Positions 1 through 9,260 of a stretch of 50,631 nt of DNA are shown here, piece after piece (position 1 is the first letter of the stretch; every line of letters starts with the position of its first letter). A program made the translations under genes and the position numbers. The notes beneath the pieces were generated by a model. It made no database searches and was not told where the DNA came from. It saw only the letters and a program-made list of their open reading frames with translations. The stretch comes from an uncultured Lachnospiraceae bacterium. Lineage in GTDB: Bacteria; Bacillota; Clostridia; Lachnospirales; Lachnospiraceae. The stretch is from positions 1 through 50,631 of the forward strand of contig CAMWXE010000037.1 of NCBI GenBank assembly GCA_947178145.1. Direction: 5' to 3'.

Positions 1-87
1 TATCGGAGAAATAGACAAGTCAAGATGTGTCACTTATTTTTCTACAGTTCCTAACACCACTGAACAGCTCCTTATGCTTACGCTGTT
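1..87. other. Window edge, no gene seen
   Basis: AT-rich sequence downstream of the acyl-CoA ligase stop codon. I see no convincing reading frame and no clear terminator hairpin. Confidence 0.4.
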
Positions 88-1722
88 TTATGACTTATTC
101 TGCACCGCCACAAGACTTTCGCCGCCGTACATCTTCCGAAGCTTCGGCTTCTCAATCTTGCCTGTCGGATTTCTCGGAATATCCGCAAATATCACCTGGC
201 GCGGGCGCTTGTACTTTGGAAGCTTCATACAGTATCCATTAATCTCTTCCTCCGTACAGTTCATACCCTCCTTAATCTCTATGATAGCAGCTGTTATTTC
301 CCCAAGACGCTTGTCGGGAATACCGATCACGGCCGCATCCTTTACTTTATTGTTTGTGCGCAGGAAGTCCTCGATCTGAACAGGATAGATGTTCTCACCG
401 CCGCTGATGACGACATCTTTCTTGCGGTCCACAAGGAAGATAAATCCATCCTCGTCCTCCTGTGCCATATCTCCTGTAAACAGCCATCCGTCGCGAAGCA
501 CCTCGTTTGTAGCCTGCTCATCATTATAGTAACAGGTCATGACGCCTGGTCCCTTTACGGCAAGCTCGCCAACCGCGCCGCGTGTCACCTGCGCACCATT
601 TTCATCGACAATCTTCACCTGCCAGCCATAGCCCGCTTTCCCGATGGCTCCCACCTTATGGATATTCTCGACACCGAGGTGCACACAGCCTGGTCCGATC
701 GACTCGCTCAGACCATAGTTGGTGTCATACTGGTGATGTGGAAATACCTTTTTCCAACGCTGGATCAGACTCTGCGGCACTGGCTGCGCGCCGATGTGCA
801 TCAGCCTCCACTGGGAAAGCTCATAGTCCGCAAGCCTGACTTCGCCCCTGTCAATCGCATCGAGAATATCCTGCGCCCATGGTACTAACAGCCACACAAT
901 TGTGCACTTCTCCTTTGAGACGGCATCCAGAATAAACTCCGGCTTTGTCCCTTTCAGCAAAACGGCTCTGCTGCCCTCCAGAAAACTTCCAAACCAGTGC
1001 ATCTTCGCGCCAGTGTGATAGAGCGGCGGAATGCACAGAAAGACATCCTGTTTCGTCTGGCTATGATGGTTCTGCTCCACCTTGCACGAGTGCATCAGAC
1101 TCTCATGGTTATGTAATATCGCCTTGGGGAATCCCGTCGTGCCCGATGAGAAATAGATCGCGGCATCGTCCGCGTCTGTCAGTGCGATCATCGGCGACTG
1201 GCTGGAGCAGTTCGCCGTGAGACTGATGTAGTCCTCCGCAAAGCTTGGACAGTTGTCCCCCACGAAAAATAACAGGCGGTTTTTGCTGATGCTCTCCGCA
1301 ATCTCCTCCACGCGCCCGATAAATTCCGGTCCGAACACAAGGACATCAGCTTCTGCCAGATTCAGGCAGTATTCAATCTCATCCGGCGCGTAGCGGAAAT
1401 TGAGCGGCACCGCCAACGCACCCGTTTTTAAGATGCCAAAATAAATCGGAAGCCACTCCAGACAGTTCATCAGCAGGACTGCCACCTTGTCCCCCTTCTT
1501 GATGCCTCTCTGAATCAGCATGTTGGCAAAACGGTTTGCCTTCTCGTTAAACACACTCCACGTGATTTCCCTGCGGTAATGTGTCACCGGATTGGGCTCC
1601 ATCAGCTCATACTCCTTCCATGTGACGCGTCTTGTCTCCTTGATTTCCGGGTTGATTTCCACCAGGCAGATATCATTTCCGTACAGTTTGCAGTTTCTCT
1701 CTAAAATGTCTGTGATCGGCAT
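88..1722 (-). CDS. AMP-forming acyl/aryl-CoA ligase
   Basis: A 544-residue class I adenylate-forming enzyme that should activate a carboxylic acid with ATP and then load CoA. Visible motifs are the P-loop-like YFSSGTTGFPKA near residue 190, YGLSES near 340, the TGD motif in DGWLFTGD near 415, the hinge DRKKDVVISGGENIYP, and the C-terminal lysine region PRNPTGKIEKPKLR. Length fits the fatty-acyl/aryl-CoA ligase family. The ATG is preceded by AAAGGAGT. It runs divergently from the downstream GNAT and iorAB genes. Because IorAB makes aryl-acyl-CoA from aryl pyruvates, the ligase may act on the matching aryl acids, but the substrate cannot be read from sequence. A medium- or long-chain fatty acid substrate is equally possible. 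No signal peptide, so cytoplasmic. Confidence 0.85.
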   Translation of the reverse strand: MPITDILERNCKLYGNDICLVEINPEIKETRRVTWKEYELMEPNPVTHYRREITWSVFNEKANRFANMLIQRGIKKGDKVAVLLMNCLEWLPIYFGILKTGALAVPLNFRYAPDEIEYCLNLAEADVLVFGPEFIGRVEEIAESISKNRLLFFVGDNCPSFAEDYISLTANCSSQSPMIALTDADDAAIYFSSGTTGFPKAILHNHESLMHSCKVEQNHHSQTKQDVFLCIPPLYHTGAKMHWFGSFLEGSRAVLLKGTKPEFILDAVSKEKCTIVWLLVPWAQDILDAIDRGEVRLADYELSQWRLMHIGAQPVPQSLIQRWKKVFPHHQYDTNYGLSESIGPGCVHLGVENIHKVGAIGKAGYGWQVKIVDENGAQVTRGAVGELAVKGPGVMTCYYNDEQATNEVLRDGWLFTGDMAQEDEDGFIFLVDRKKDVVISGGENIYPVQIEDFLRTNNKVKDAAVIGIPDKRLGEITAAIIEIKEGMNCTEEEINGYCMKLPKYKRPRQVIFADIPRNPTGKIEKPKLRKMYGGESLVAVQNKS

Positions 1723-1859
1723 TATTCCCTACTCCTTTTATCCGTTTTATCGTTCTTTTTGCCAGCCCTGCAGTTATTCTTCAAACTCACATCCGCGCTC
1801 CCTGCGCTCGACATCATCAGAATCCGTCCATCATTTTTCTGCATGGTGCACTTATTAAT

Positions 1860-1888
1860 ATTATGCCACTTTAAAGCATCAAAGTAAA
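1860..1888 (-). promoter_or_regulatory. Probable promoter of the CoA ligase
   Basis: On the minus strand TTTACT (1883-1888) is followed after 17 bases by CATAAT (1860-1865). The sequence AAGTAAA here and TTTACTT just upstream (ending near 1913) form an inverted pair around the -35, a possible repressor operator. The rest of the 454-base divergent gap (1723-2176) holds no gene that I can support. Confidence 0.5.
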
Positions 1889-2070
1889 CCTGTTTTTCGT
1901 TTTTATTTACTTGCTAATTTTTTCAATTATGCATATGTTCTTTTCATTGTAGTCTTCCTTCCTCACAAAAATCATTGCGCGGCTCGTTTCCATTCCCGCC
2001 AGTCCTTCTCCAATTCTGACCTGCCGCTAAATTTATTATATTGCATTTATTCTGCAATAACAATGTCTAT

Positions 2071-2099
2071 TTGATTTTATTCCCACACCTATGCTAAAA
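2071..2099 (+). promoter_or_regulatory. Possible promoter of the first GNAT gene
   Basis: TTGATT followed after about 17 bases by CTAAAAT, upstream of the GNAT start at 2177. The -10 match is only moderate. Confidence 0.35.
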
Positions 2100-2176
2100 T
2101 AAGATTACTGTTATCTAAGCGCAGCCAGTGCGGCAGAATTTTCAGGAGAAACTCACAAAACGGAGGATAATTACAT

Positions 2177-2716
2177 ATGTTATTAAATTACAGAGACCTC
2201 ACAGTCAGAAACGCAGCGATTGAGGACGCCGAGCTGTTGGCATCCTGGTGGAATGACGGCGCAGTCATGGCGCACGCAGGTTTCCCAAATGGAACCGGCG
2301 AAACACCAGCCGAGATTGCCGGGCGGATCGGGCAGGACACCGATGAGCACAGACGCCTGATCATCGAGCTTGCGCACAGACCAATCGGAGAGATGAACTA
2401 TACCAGGTGTCCCAGCCAGGAAGGCAAAAAAACCGTTGAAATCGGAATCAAAATCTGCGATTTTTCCGAGCAGGAAAAGGGTTATGGAAGAATCGTGCTG
2501 AGTATGATGATCTCATCTCTTTTCAAGGATTTCGGATACCAGAAAATCATTCTCGACACCAATTTAAACAACAGGCGGGCGCAGCACGTTTACGAGACAC
2601 TCGGATTCAAAAAGCTGCGGATTCGGGAAAATTCCTGGCAAAACCAGCTCGGCGAACCGCAATCTGCAGTCGACTATGCATTATTTCCAGAAGATTTTGT
2701 AAATTATGCAAAATAA
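2177..2716 (+). CDS. GNAT family N-acetyltransferase
   Basis: A 179-residue GNAT (RimJ/RimL-like) acetyltransferase that would transfer an acetyl group from acetyl-CoA to an amine. The acetyl-CoA binding loop is visible as EQEKGYGRIVLSMM near residues 98-112, followed by the usual ILDTNLNNRRAQHVYETLGF stretch near the C-terminus. The start follows an ACGGAGGATAATTACAT Shine-Dalgarno region. It precedes iorA by 116 bases with a good promoter in the gap, so it is probably a separate transcription unit. The acceptor substrate cannot be predicted. Confidence 0.85.
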   Translation: MLLNYRDLTVRNAAIEDAELLASWWNDGAVMAHAGFPNGTGETPAEIAGRIGQDTDEHRRLIIELAHRPIGEMNYTRCPSQEGKKTVEIGIKICDFSEQEKGYGRIVLSMMISSLFKDFGYQKIILDTNLNNRRAQHVYETLGFKKLRIRENSWQNQLGEPQSAVDYALFPEDFVNYAK

Positions 2717-2717
2717 A

Positions 2718-2746
2718 TTGACGTAACCCCATTTTTTCACTATCAT
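2718..2746 (+). promoter_or_regulatory. Strong promoter of iorAB
   Basis: TTGACG (2718-2723), a 17-base spacer and TATCAT (2741-2746). An imperfect dyad, ACTAT-N7-ATAGT, covers the -10 and could bind a regulator. The transcript would have a leader of roughly 80 bases before iorA. Confidence 0.65.
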
Positions 2747-2832
2747 AGTTATAGTGTCAGCAGCGGCGGTCAGAATCGAACTGCACAGCCACTGCCCCAA
2801 ATCGCAAATCGACAACAGAAAGGAATTAACAA

Positions 2833-4569
2833 ATGAGCGAAACGAAAATCATGTTAGGCAATGAAGCGATTGCCCGCGGCGCTTATGAGGCCGGCGTCAA
2901 AGTGTCCAGCGCTTACCCCGGAACACCCAGCACCGAAATCAGTGAGAATATCGTAAAATACCCGGAAATCTACGCAGAGTGGGCTCCGAACGAGAAGGTT
3001 GCCATGGAGGTTGCCATCGGCGCATCCATCAGCGGCGTGCGCGCCATGGCGTCCATGAAAATGGTCGGCGTCAATGTGGCGGGCGACCCACTCTACACAG
3101 TGTCCTATATCGGAGCGAACGGAGGACTTGTCCTCGCAGCGGCGGACGATCCCGGCCTCTACTCCTCACAGAATGAGCAGGATTCCCGCTGCGTGGCGCG
3201 CGCGGCGCAGGTTCCCGTCCTGGAACCGTCCGACTCCCAGGAGGCAAAGGACTTTACCAGGCTTGCCTTCGAGTACAGTGAGCGGTACGACACACCTGTT
3301 ATGATAAGAACCACCACCAGACTGGCGCATTCGCAGGGACCTGTCACCCTCGAGGAACGGCTGGAAATTCCCGACAAGCCCTACGAGCGAAATGCGGCAA
3401 AGCATGTCATGATGCCCGGCAACGCCAAAGGCCGTCATGTCCATGTGGAAAACCGCCTGAAACAGATGGCAGCGGACGCCTGCAGTTTCGCGATCAACAA
3501 GGCAATTTACAAAGATACCTCCGTCGGATTTATCACCAGCGGTATTCCCTATACATATGTAGTGGAGGCAATGCCGGATGCCAGCGTACTAAAGCTTGGT
3601 CTAGTGCACCCTCTTCCGCGAAAATTGATTGAAGAATTTGCCTCCAAAGTTGACAAACTCTATATTTTCGAAGAGCTTGAGCCATTGATTGAGGAACAGG
3701 TCAAGTCCTGGGGAATCGACTGCATTGGCAAGGAGCTCTTCACCTTACAGGGTGAGTACAGCGCGAACATGATCCGCGAGCGCGTCCTCGGCATAAAGAT
3801 TGAGACTGCCGCACCCGCGCAGGTTCCGGCGCGCCCTCCAATCCTGTGCCCCGGCTGTCCGCACAGAAGCACCTTCTCCGTCCTGAAAAAGCTTGGCATC
3901 CACGGTGCCGGCGATATCGGGTGCTATACCCTGGGCGCAGTCGCACCGCTGAATGTCATTGACACAACTGTGTGCATGGGCGCTTCTATCTCCACCTTGC
4001 ATGGCATGGAGAAGGCAAAAGGCAAAGATTACATCAAGAACTGGGTTGCGCTGATCGGCGACTCCACATTCCTCCACACAGGTGTCAATTCCCTGATGAA
4101 CATGGTATACAACCAGTCGACCGGTACAGTGCTGATTCTTGACAACTCCACCACAGGTATGACAGGCCATCAGGATCATGCTGCGACCGGAAAGATGCTC
4201 AACGGCAAGGAGACAAAGGCAATCAGCCTCTATCATCTGTGCAAAGCGATCGGAGTCGAGCATGTTTACGAAGTGGACGCCTTTGACGTAGACGAGCTGG
4301 AAAAACTGGTAAAGCGTGAAGTCGCACGCGACGAAGTATCTGTATTGATTGTCTGTGCTCCCTGTGCCCTGTTAAAATCGCAGGCTACCAAGGCAAAATG
4401 CGTGGCAGTCCCTGAAAAGTGTAAGAAATGCGGCATGTGCCTCATTCCCGGATGCCCTGCCCTCACCAGGAACGAGGACGGAACCGTCAAAATCGACGAT
4501 ACGATGTGCAACGGCTGCGGCCTGTGCATGAAGCGCTGCAAATTTGATGCCATAAACCGGGTGGAATAG
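2833..4569 (+). CDS. iorA: Indolepyruvate:ferredoxin oxidoreductase, alpha subunit
   Basis: The 578-residue catalytic subunit that oxidatively decarboxylates indolepyruvate, phenylpyruvate or hydroxyphenylpyruvate to the acyl-CoA and passes electrons to ferredoxin. The N-terminal pyrimidine-binding half begins with GNEAIARGAYEAGV. The C-terminal thiamine-diphosphate half carries CPGCPHRS near residue 339, GDIGCY near 359, and GDSTFLHTG near 409 with LDNSTTGMTG downstream. Two ferredoxin-like 4Fe-4S motifs close the protein: KCKKCGMCLIPGC near 529 and MCNGCGLCMKRC near 558. Length and domain order match the IorA family. The gene is followed after 24 bases by iorB, giving the normal heterodimer. 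In gut anaerobes this reaction belongs to aromatic amino acid fermentation. Confidence 0.95.
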   Translation: MSETKIMLGNEAIARGAYEAGVKVSSAYPGTPSTEISENIVKYPEIYAEWAPNEKVAMEVAIGASISGVRAMASMKMVGVNVAGDPLYTVSYIGANGGLVLAAADDPGLYSSQNEQDSRCVARAAQVPVLEPSDSQEAKDFTRLAFEYSERYDTPVMIRTTTRLAHSQGPVTLEERLEIPDKPYERNAAKHVMMPGNAKGRHVHVENRLKQMAADACSFAINKAIYKDTSVGFITSGIPYTYVVEAMPDASVLKLGLVHPLPRKLIEEFASKVDKLYIFEELEPLIEEQVKSWGIDCIGKELFTLQGEYSANMIRERVLGIKIETAAPAQVPARPPILCPGCPHRSTFSVLKKLGIHGAGDIGCYTLGAVAPLNVIDTTVCMGASISTLHGMEKAKGKDYIKNWVALIGDSTFLHTGVNSLMNMVYNQSTGTVLILDNSTTGMTGHQDHAATGKMLNGKETKAISLYHLCKAIGVEHVYEVDAFDVDELEKLVKREVARDEVSVLIVCAPCALLKSQATKAKCVAVPEKCKKCGMCLIPGCPALTRNEDGTVKIDDTMCNGCGLCMKRCKFDAINRVE

Positions 4570-4593
4570 GGATAAAATAAGGAGGACAGGACA

Positions 4594-5163
4594 ATGACTA
4601 CTAAAAATATTATGATCGTAGGCGTGGGCGGCCAGGGTACACTGCTCACAAGCCGTATCCTTGGCGGCATCATCACAAAGGCGGGCTATGATGTAAAGCT
4701 CTCCGAGGTACACGGCATGGCACAGCGCGGCGGAAGTGTTGTCACTTTCGTGCGCTACGGCGATTCTGTCGCGGAGCCCATCGTGGAAGAAGGCCAGGCG
4801 GACGTGCTGATTGCATTCGAACGGCTGGAGGCTCTGCGCTACGCCCATTTTCTGAAAAAAGACGGCGTTATCATCGTAAATGACCAGCGGATTGACCCTA
4901 TCACCGTCGTGACGGGCGCTGCACAGTATCCTGAACATATTATCGAAAACCTGAAAAAAGACTACAACGTGGTCGACGTCAACGCCATGGAGGAGGCAAA
5001 GAAGCTCGGAAATGCCAAGGTATTTAACACAATCATCGTAGGTGTCGCCGCAAAACGCATGGATTTTGACAAAGAACAGTGGCTCGAGGTCATCGAAGCG
5101 ACCGTTCCGCCTAAAACAGTCGAACTCAACAAGGCAGCATTTGAGGCCGGTTACGCAATGTAA
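4594..5163 (+). CDS. iorB: Indolepyruvate:ferredoxin oxidoreductase, beta subunit
   Basis: A 189-residue gamma-type 2-oxoacid oxidoreductase subunit that pairs with IorA. The family hallmark is the N-terminal GVGGQGTLLTSRILGG, followed by SEVHGMAQRGGSVVTFVRYG. The start has a good AGGAGG site seven to eight bases upstream and sits 24 bases after iorA, so the two are cotranscribed. Two hairpins directly after the stop codon end the operon. Cytoplasmic. Confidence 0.95.
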   Translation: MTTKNIMIVGVGGQGTLLTSRILGGIITKAGYDVKLSEVHGMAQRGGSVVTFVRYGDSVAEPIVEEGQADVLIAFERLEALRYAHFLKKDGVIIVNDQRIDPITVVTGAAQYPEHIIENLKKDYNVVDVNAMEEAKKLGNAKVFNTIIVGVAAKRMDFDKEQWLEVIEATVPPKTVELNKAAFEAGYAM

Positions 5164-5164
5164 A

Positions 5165-5213
5165 GATGAGCGCATATGCGCTCGTCTTGCAAAAAGCTTC
5201 GCTTTTTGTTTTA
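5165..5213 (+). terminator. Tandem hairpins ending iorAB
   Basis: The first hairpin (5165-5186) is built on the 16-base perfect palindrome GAGCGCATATGCGCTC with outer G-C, A-T and T-G pairs. The second (5190-5208) has stem CAAAAAGC/GCTTTTTG with loop TTC, followed by TTTT, the usual intrinsic-terminator form. A possible carB promoter follows: TTGTTT 5206-5211, 16-base spacer, TATAGA 5228-5233. Confidence 0.7.
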
Positions 5214-5255
5214 ATGATTTACGCTGCTATAGATTATTGTAAATGGAGGTTTATT

Positions 5256-8200
5256 ATGCCGAAAAGAAATGATATCAACAAAGTCCTCATCATCGGTTCT
5301 GGTCCGATCATCATCGGACAGGCGTGTGAATTTGACTATTCAGGAACGCAGGCCTGCAAGGCGCTTCGCAAACTTGGATATGAGATCGTCCTGGTAAACT
5401 CAAATCCGGCAACCATCATGACCGACCCGGAGATTGCAGATGTGACTTACATCGAACCGTTAAATGTCCGCCGCCTGGAGCAGATCATTGCAAAAGAGCG
5501 CCCGGATGCACTCCTTCCAAACCTCGGAGGCCAGTCCGGCTTAAACCTCTGTTCCGAACTTGCCAAGGAAGGCGTCCTAGACAAATACCATGTGCAGGTA
5601 ATCGGTGTGCAGGTTGATGCCATCGAGCGCGGCGAGGACCGCATCGAGTTCAAGAAATCCATGGACGCGATTGACATTGAGATGGCAAGGAGCGAAGTCT
5701 CCTACAGTGTCGAGGAAGCGCTTGCCATCGCTGACAGGCTCGGCTATCCCGTCGTACTCCGGCCCGCATATACCATGGGCGGTGCGGGCGGCGGGCTCGT
5801 CTATAATAAGGAAGAGTTAAAGACAGTCTGCGCGCGCGGCCTACAGGCCAGCCTTGTCGGACAGGTCCTCGTCGAGGAATCAATCCTTGGCTGGGAGGAA
5901 CTGGAGCTTGAAATCGTGCGTGACGCCGAGGGTAATATGATCACCGTCTGCTTTATCGAGAATATTGACCCGCTGGGAACCCACACCGGCGATTCCTTCT
6001 GCTCCGCCCCGATGCTCACAATCTCCGAGGAACTCCAAAAGCGGCTCCAGGAGCAGGCATACCGCATCGTGGATTCCGTTAAGGTGATCGGCGGCACCAA
6101 CGTACAGTTTGCCCACGATCCCGTCACAGACCGCATTGTCGTGATCGAGATTAACCCCAGAACTTCGCGTTCCTCCGCGCTTGCCTCCAAGGCAACCGGT
6201 TTCCCGATCGCACTTGTCTCCGCCATGCTCGCAGCCGGACTGACACTCAAGGATATCGAGTGCGGCAAGTACGGCACATTGGACAAGTATGTTCCCGACG
6301 GCGACTATGTCGTGATCAAGTTCGCGCGCTGGGCTTTCGAAAAATTCAAGGGTGTCGAGGACAAGCTCGGCACACAGATGCGTGCCGTCGGCGAAGTCAT
6401 GAGTATTGGCAAGACCTACAAGGAAGCATTCCAGAAAGCAATCCGGAGCCTCGAGACCGGCAGATATGGTCTCGGCCACGCCAGGGACTACGACACCAGG
6501 ACAAAGGAAGAACTGCTGCTCATGCTCGCACACCCCTCCAGCGACCGCCATTTCATCATGTACGAGGCTCTGCGAAAAGGTGCAACCGTTGACGAAATCT
6601 TTGACATCACCAAAGTGAAACACTACTTTGTAAAGCAGATGCAGGAACTTGTCGAGGAGGAGGAAGCGCTTGTCAAATCCAAAGGCTCCCTTCCGCCTGA
6701 CGAAGCATTGATCGCTGCCAAGAAAAACGGCTTTTCTGACAAATATCTGAGCCAGATTCTGGAGATTCCAGAGGATACCATCAGAGACAGGCGAATCGAG
6801 CTCGGCGTGGAAGAAGCCTGGGAAGGCGTCCATGTGAGCGGCACACCTGACAGCGCATACTACTACTCCACCTACAATGCCATGGCCGGAGGGACTGTCC
6901 AGGACAAAAACCCTGTCAACACGGGCAGGCCAAAGATCATGATCCTTGGCGGCGGGCCAAACAGAATCGGCCAGGGAATCGAGTTTGACTACTGCTGTGT
7001 TCATGCATCACTGGCATTAAAGGAGCTTGGCTTTGAGACCATCATTGTAAACTGCAACCCGGAAACCGTCTCAACGGATTATGATACCTCTGACAAGCTT
7101 TACTTTGAACCGCTCACACTGGAAGATGTGCTCAGCATCTATCACAAGGAAAAACCGCTCGGCGTCATCGCGCAGTTTGGCGGCCAGACACCGCTCAACT
7201 TAGCGTCAGAACTCGAGAAAAACGGTGTGAAAATCCTTGGCACGCCCCCTTCTGTGATCGACCTTGCAGAGGACCGCGACCTGTTCCGCTCCATGATGGA
7301 CAAGCTTGGCATTCCAATGCCGGAGGCCGGTATGGCGACCAACGTTGCGGAAGCGCTTGAAATTGCTCAAAAAATCGGCTACCCTGTTATGGTCCGTCCG
7401 TCCTATGTACTCGGAGGACGCGGTATGGAAATCGTGTATGACGATGAGAGCATGGCAGGATACATGAATGCTGCAGTCGGCGTGACTCCCGACAGACCAA
7501 TTTTAATTGACCGCTTCCTGAATCATGCGCTGGAGTGCGAGGCGGACGCAATCAGCGACGGCACACACGCCTTTGTTCCCGCAGTTATGGAGCACATTGA
7601 GCTTGCGGGCGTCCACTCCGGCGACTCCGCCTGCATCATCCCGAGCGTGCATATCACGGCGGAAAATGTGGCAACCATCAAGGAATACACGAAGAAAATC
7701 GCGGAGGAAATGCATGTCAAAGGCCTGATGAACATGCAGTACGCAATCGAAAAAGGAAAAGTTTATGTGCTCGAGGCAAACCCGCGCGCATCGCGGACAG
7801 TGCCGCTTGTCTCCAAAGTGTGCAATATCCGCATGGTGCCGCTGGCAACCGACATTATTACATCGGAAATTACCTCGCGCCCGTCCCCCGTGCCAGACCT
7901 GAAGGAGAAGGACATTCCGTACTATGGCGTGAAGGAAGCCGTCTTCCCGTTCAATATGTTCCCGGAGGTAGACCCGGTGCTCGGACCGGAAATGCGCTCG
8001 ACAGGCGAAGTGCTCGGACTGTCACCTTACTATGGCGAAGCTTTCTATAAGGCACAGGAAGCCACCCAGACACAGCTGCCGCTCGGCGGGACCGTTCTGA
8101 TCTCTGTCAACGGCAAGGACAAGCCGGAAGTCATTGAAATTGCAAAGCTTTTTCAGGAGGCGGGATTTGAGATTCTGGCAACCGGAGGAACTTACAAGAC

Positions 8201-8501
8201 AATTACAGAAGCCGGCATTGATGCTGAACCCGTTCGGAAACTCTATGAAGGCCGTCCAAATATACTAGACCTCATCACGAATGGCAATATTGACCTGATT
8301 GTGAATTCACCCGTCGGCAAAGACAGCGTTCATGATGACAGCTATCTCCGAAAAGCTGCAATCAAGGGCAGAATTCCATACATGACCACAATCGCCGGGG
8401 CAAGAGCTACCGCAAAGGGGATCCTGTACGTCCAGAAAAACGGAAATGCGGATGTCAAATCGCTGCAGCAGCTTCACAGCGAGATCAGAGACAAAATCTA
8501 A
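5256..8501 (+). CDS. carB: Carbamoyl-phosphate synthase large subunit
   Basis: A 1081-residue ATP-dependent enzyme making carbamoyl phosphate from bicarbonate, ammonia and two ATP for pyrimidine and arginine synthesis. It shows the two homologous ATP-grasp halves: the N-terminal carboxyphosphate half starts KVLIIGSGPIIIGQACEFD, and the second starts KIMILGGGPNRIGQGIEFDY near residue 565. A C-terminal MGS-like allosteric domain begins around residue 945 and includes FEILATGGTYKTITEAGI. The ATG at 5256 is chosen because it follows TGGAGG with good spacing and begins the conserved MPKRNDINKVL. An upstream in-frame ATG would only add sequence overlapping the ior terminator. No carA is present next to it, so the small subunit must lie elsewhere. 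Confidence 0.95.
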   Translation: MPKRNDINKVLIIGSGPIIIGQACEFDYSGTQACKALRKLGYEIVLVNSNPATIMTDPEIADVTYIEPLNVRRLEQIIAKERPDALLPNLGGQSGLNLCSELAKEGVLDKYHVQVIGVQVDAIERGEDRIEFKKSMDAIDIEMARSEVSYSVEEALAIADRLGYPVVLRPAYTMGGAGGGLVYNKEELKTVCARGLQASLVGQVLVEESILGWEELELEIVRDAEGNMITVCFIENIDPLGTHTGDSFCSAPMLTISEELQKRLQEQAYRIVDSVKVIGGTNVQFAHDPVTDRIVVIEINPRTSRSSALASKATGFPIALVSAMLAAGLTLKDIECGKYGTLDKYVPDGDYVVIKFARWAFEKFKGVEDKLGTQMRAVGEVMSIGKTYKEAFQKAIRSLETGRYGLGHARDYDTRTKEELLLMLAHPSSDRHFIMYEALRKGATVDEIFDITKVKHYFVKQMQELVEEEEALVKSKGSLPPDEALIAAKKNGFSDKYLSQILEIPEDTIRDRRIELGVEEAWEGVHVSGTPDSAYYYSTYNAMAGGTVQDKNPVNTGRPKIMILGGGPNRIGQGIEFDYCCVHASLALKELGFETIIVNCNPETVSTDYDTSDKLYFEPLTLEDVLSIYHKEKPLGVIAQFGGQTPLNLASELEKNGVKILGTPPSVIDLAEDRDLFRSMMDKLGIPMPEAGMATNVAEALEIAQKIGYPVMVRPSYVLGGRGMEIVYDDESMAGYMNAAVGVTPDRPILIDRFLNHALECEADAISDGTHAFVPAVMEHIELAGVHSGDSACIIPSVHITAENVATIKEYTKKIAEEMHVKGLMNMQYAIEKGKVYVLEANPRASRTVPLVSKVCNIRMVPLATDIITSEITSRPSPVPDLKEKDIPYYGVKEAVFPFNMFPEVDPVLGPEMRSTGEVLGLSPYYGEAFYKAQEATQTQLPLGGTVLISVNGKDKPEVIEIAKLFQEAGFEILATGGTYKTITEAGIDAEPVRKLYEGRPNILDLITNGNIDLIVNSPVGKDSVHDDSYLRKAAIKGRIPYMTTIAGARATAKGILYVQKNGNADVKSLQQLHSEIRDKI

Positions 8502-8588
8502 GCAGTAACGATAACTCAGAAAATAGCTCCCATCTGTTGCTATCCACTTGGAAGCTGTTTTGTAAAATCAACAGCCCTGTCTTAAAGT

Positions 8589-8652
8589 CCAAAATCAGAC
8601 AAAACATGAACCGTAACGAAGAATGTTACTGTTCACCCCTGTCTGATTTTGG
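8589..8652. repeat. Long imperfect intergenic hairpin
   Basis: Three nested inverted repeats: CCAAAATCAGACA (8589-8601) with TGTCTGATTTTGG (8640-8652), TGAAC (8607-8611) with GTTCA (8631-8635), and GTAAC (8613-8617) with GTTAC (8625-8629). It lies 88 bases after the carB stop in a gene-free gap (8502-8700). It could be a terminator, but the size and nesting look more like a mobile intergenic repeat. No other copy was noticed in this window. Confidence 0.55.
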
Positions 8653-8700
8653 CTAAATCTTGTCAAAGGAGGGTCGAATTTAACTATTCGGCAAAATTAT

Positions 8701-9260
8701 ATGTTACAAGATAGAATAGCCAAACCTAAAACATCTGATTTTAATAAAAAGACCTCAAAAAATAATACTGGTCTCCCATACAGACTTAAAACAGGAATAG
8801 AAAGTTTATCAGGGATTAGCATGGATGATGTAAAGGTGCACTATAATTCTTCACATCCAGCACAGTTGCAGGCACTCGCATATACTCAAGGAACAGATAT
8901 TTACATTGCTTCCGGCCAGGAGAAATATCTGCCACACGAAGCATGGCATGTTGTCCAGCAGAAGCAAAGACGTGTTAATCCAACCATGCAGCTGAATGGT
9001 ATTAGCATTAACAACGATGGTGATTTAGAGCATGAAGCAGATGTAATGGGTGAAAAGTCCATTCATCATAAACAAAACAGTCCCATCCAAATATAAAAGT
9101 GTAAATTGTCTGTGCATTCAAAGAGTAGAATTAGGTTACGGTAACTTTGCCTTTATGAAAGATTCAGAATCTGCAATACGAAGACCAGATATATATGCAC
9201 CTAAGCACTTATACTCATTTTTTACGCAATCCCGTTTGTCACATCTTTTGACCAATTTAC
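8701..9260 (+). pseudogene. eCIS-core/DUF4157 domain protein remnant, frameshifted
   Basis: Residues 1-131 match the DUF4157 (eCIS core) family, seen at the N-terminus of many injected or polymorphic toxins and metalloprotease-like effectors. Visible features are TGLPYRLKTGIESLSG, MDDVKVHYNSSHPAQL, AYTQGTDIYIASGQ and the zinc-site-like HEAWHVVQQKQ. The frame stops at 9096. The likely continuation (YKSVNCLCIQRVELGYGNF) is in another frame, so a one-base indel near 9090 is probable. Everything after about residue 185 is missing and the amylase promoter follows. The start lacks a well-placed ribosome site: the only AGGAGG is 27 bases upstream. No injection-system genes are nearby. Confidence 0.65.

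Noticed and set aside
3745..4263. 172-codon minus-strand frame inside iorA
   Set aside because: Fully inside iorA on the opposite strand, cysteine/histidine-rich random composition, no ribosome site; a shadow of the real gene.
4372..5175. 267-codon minus-strand frame across iorA/iorB
   Set aside because: Covers two strongly supported genes on the other strand, with no family resemblance.
5880..7004. 374-codon minus-strand frame inside carB
   Set aside because: Opposite-strand shadow of a highly conserved gene; no plausible domain or start.
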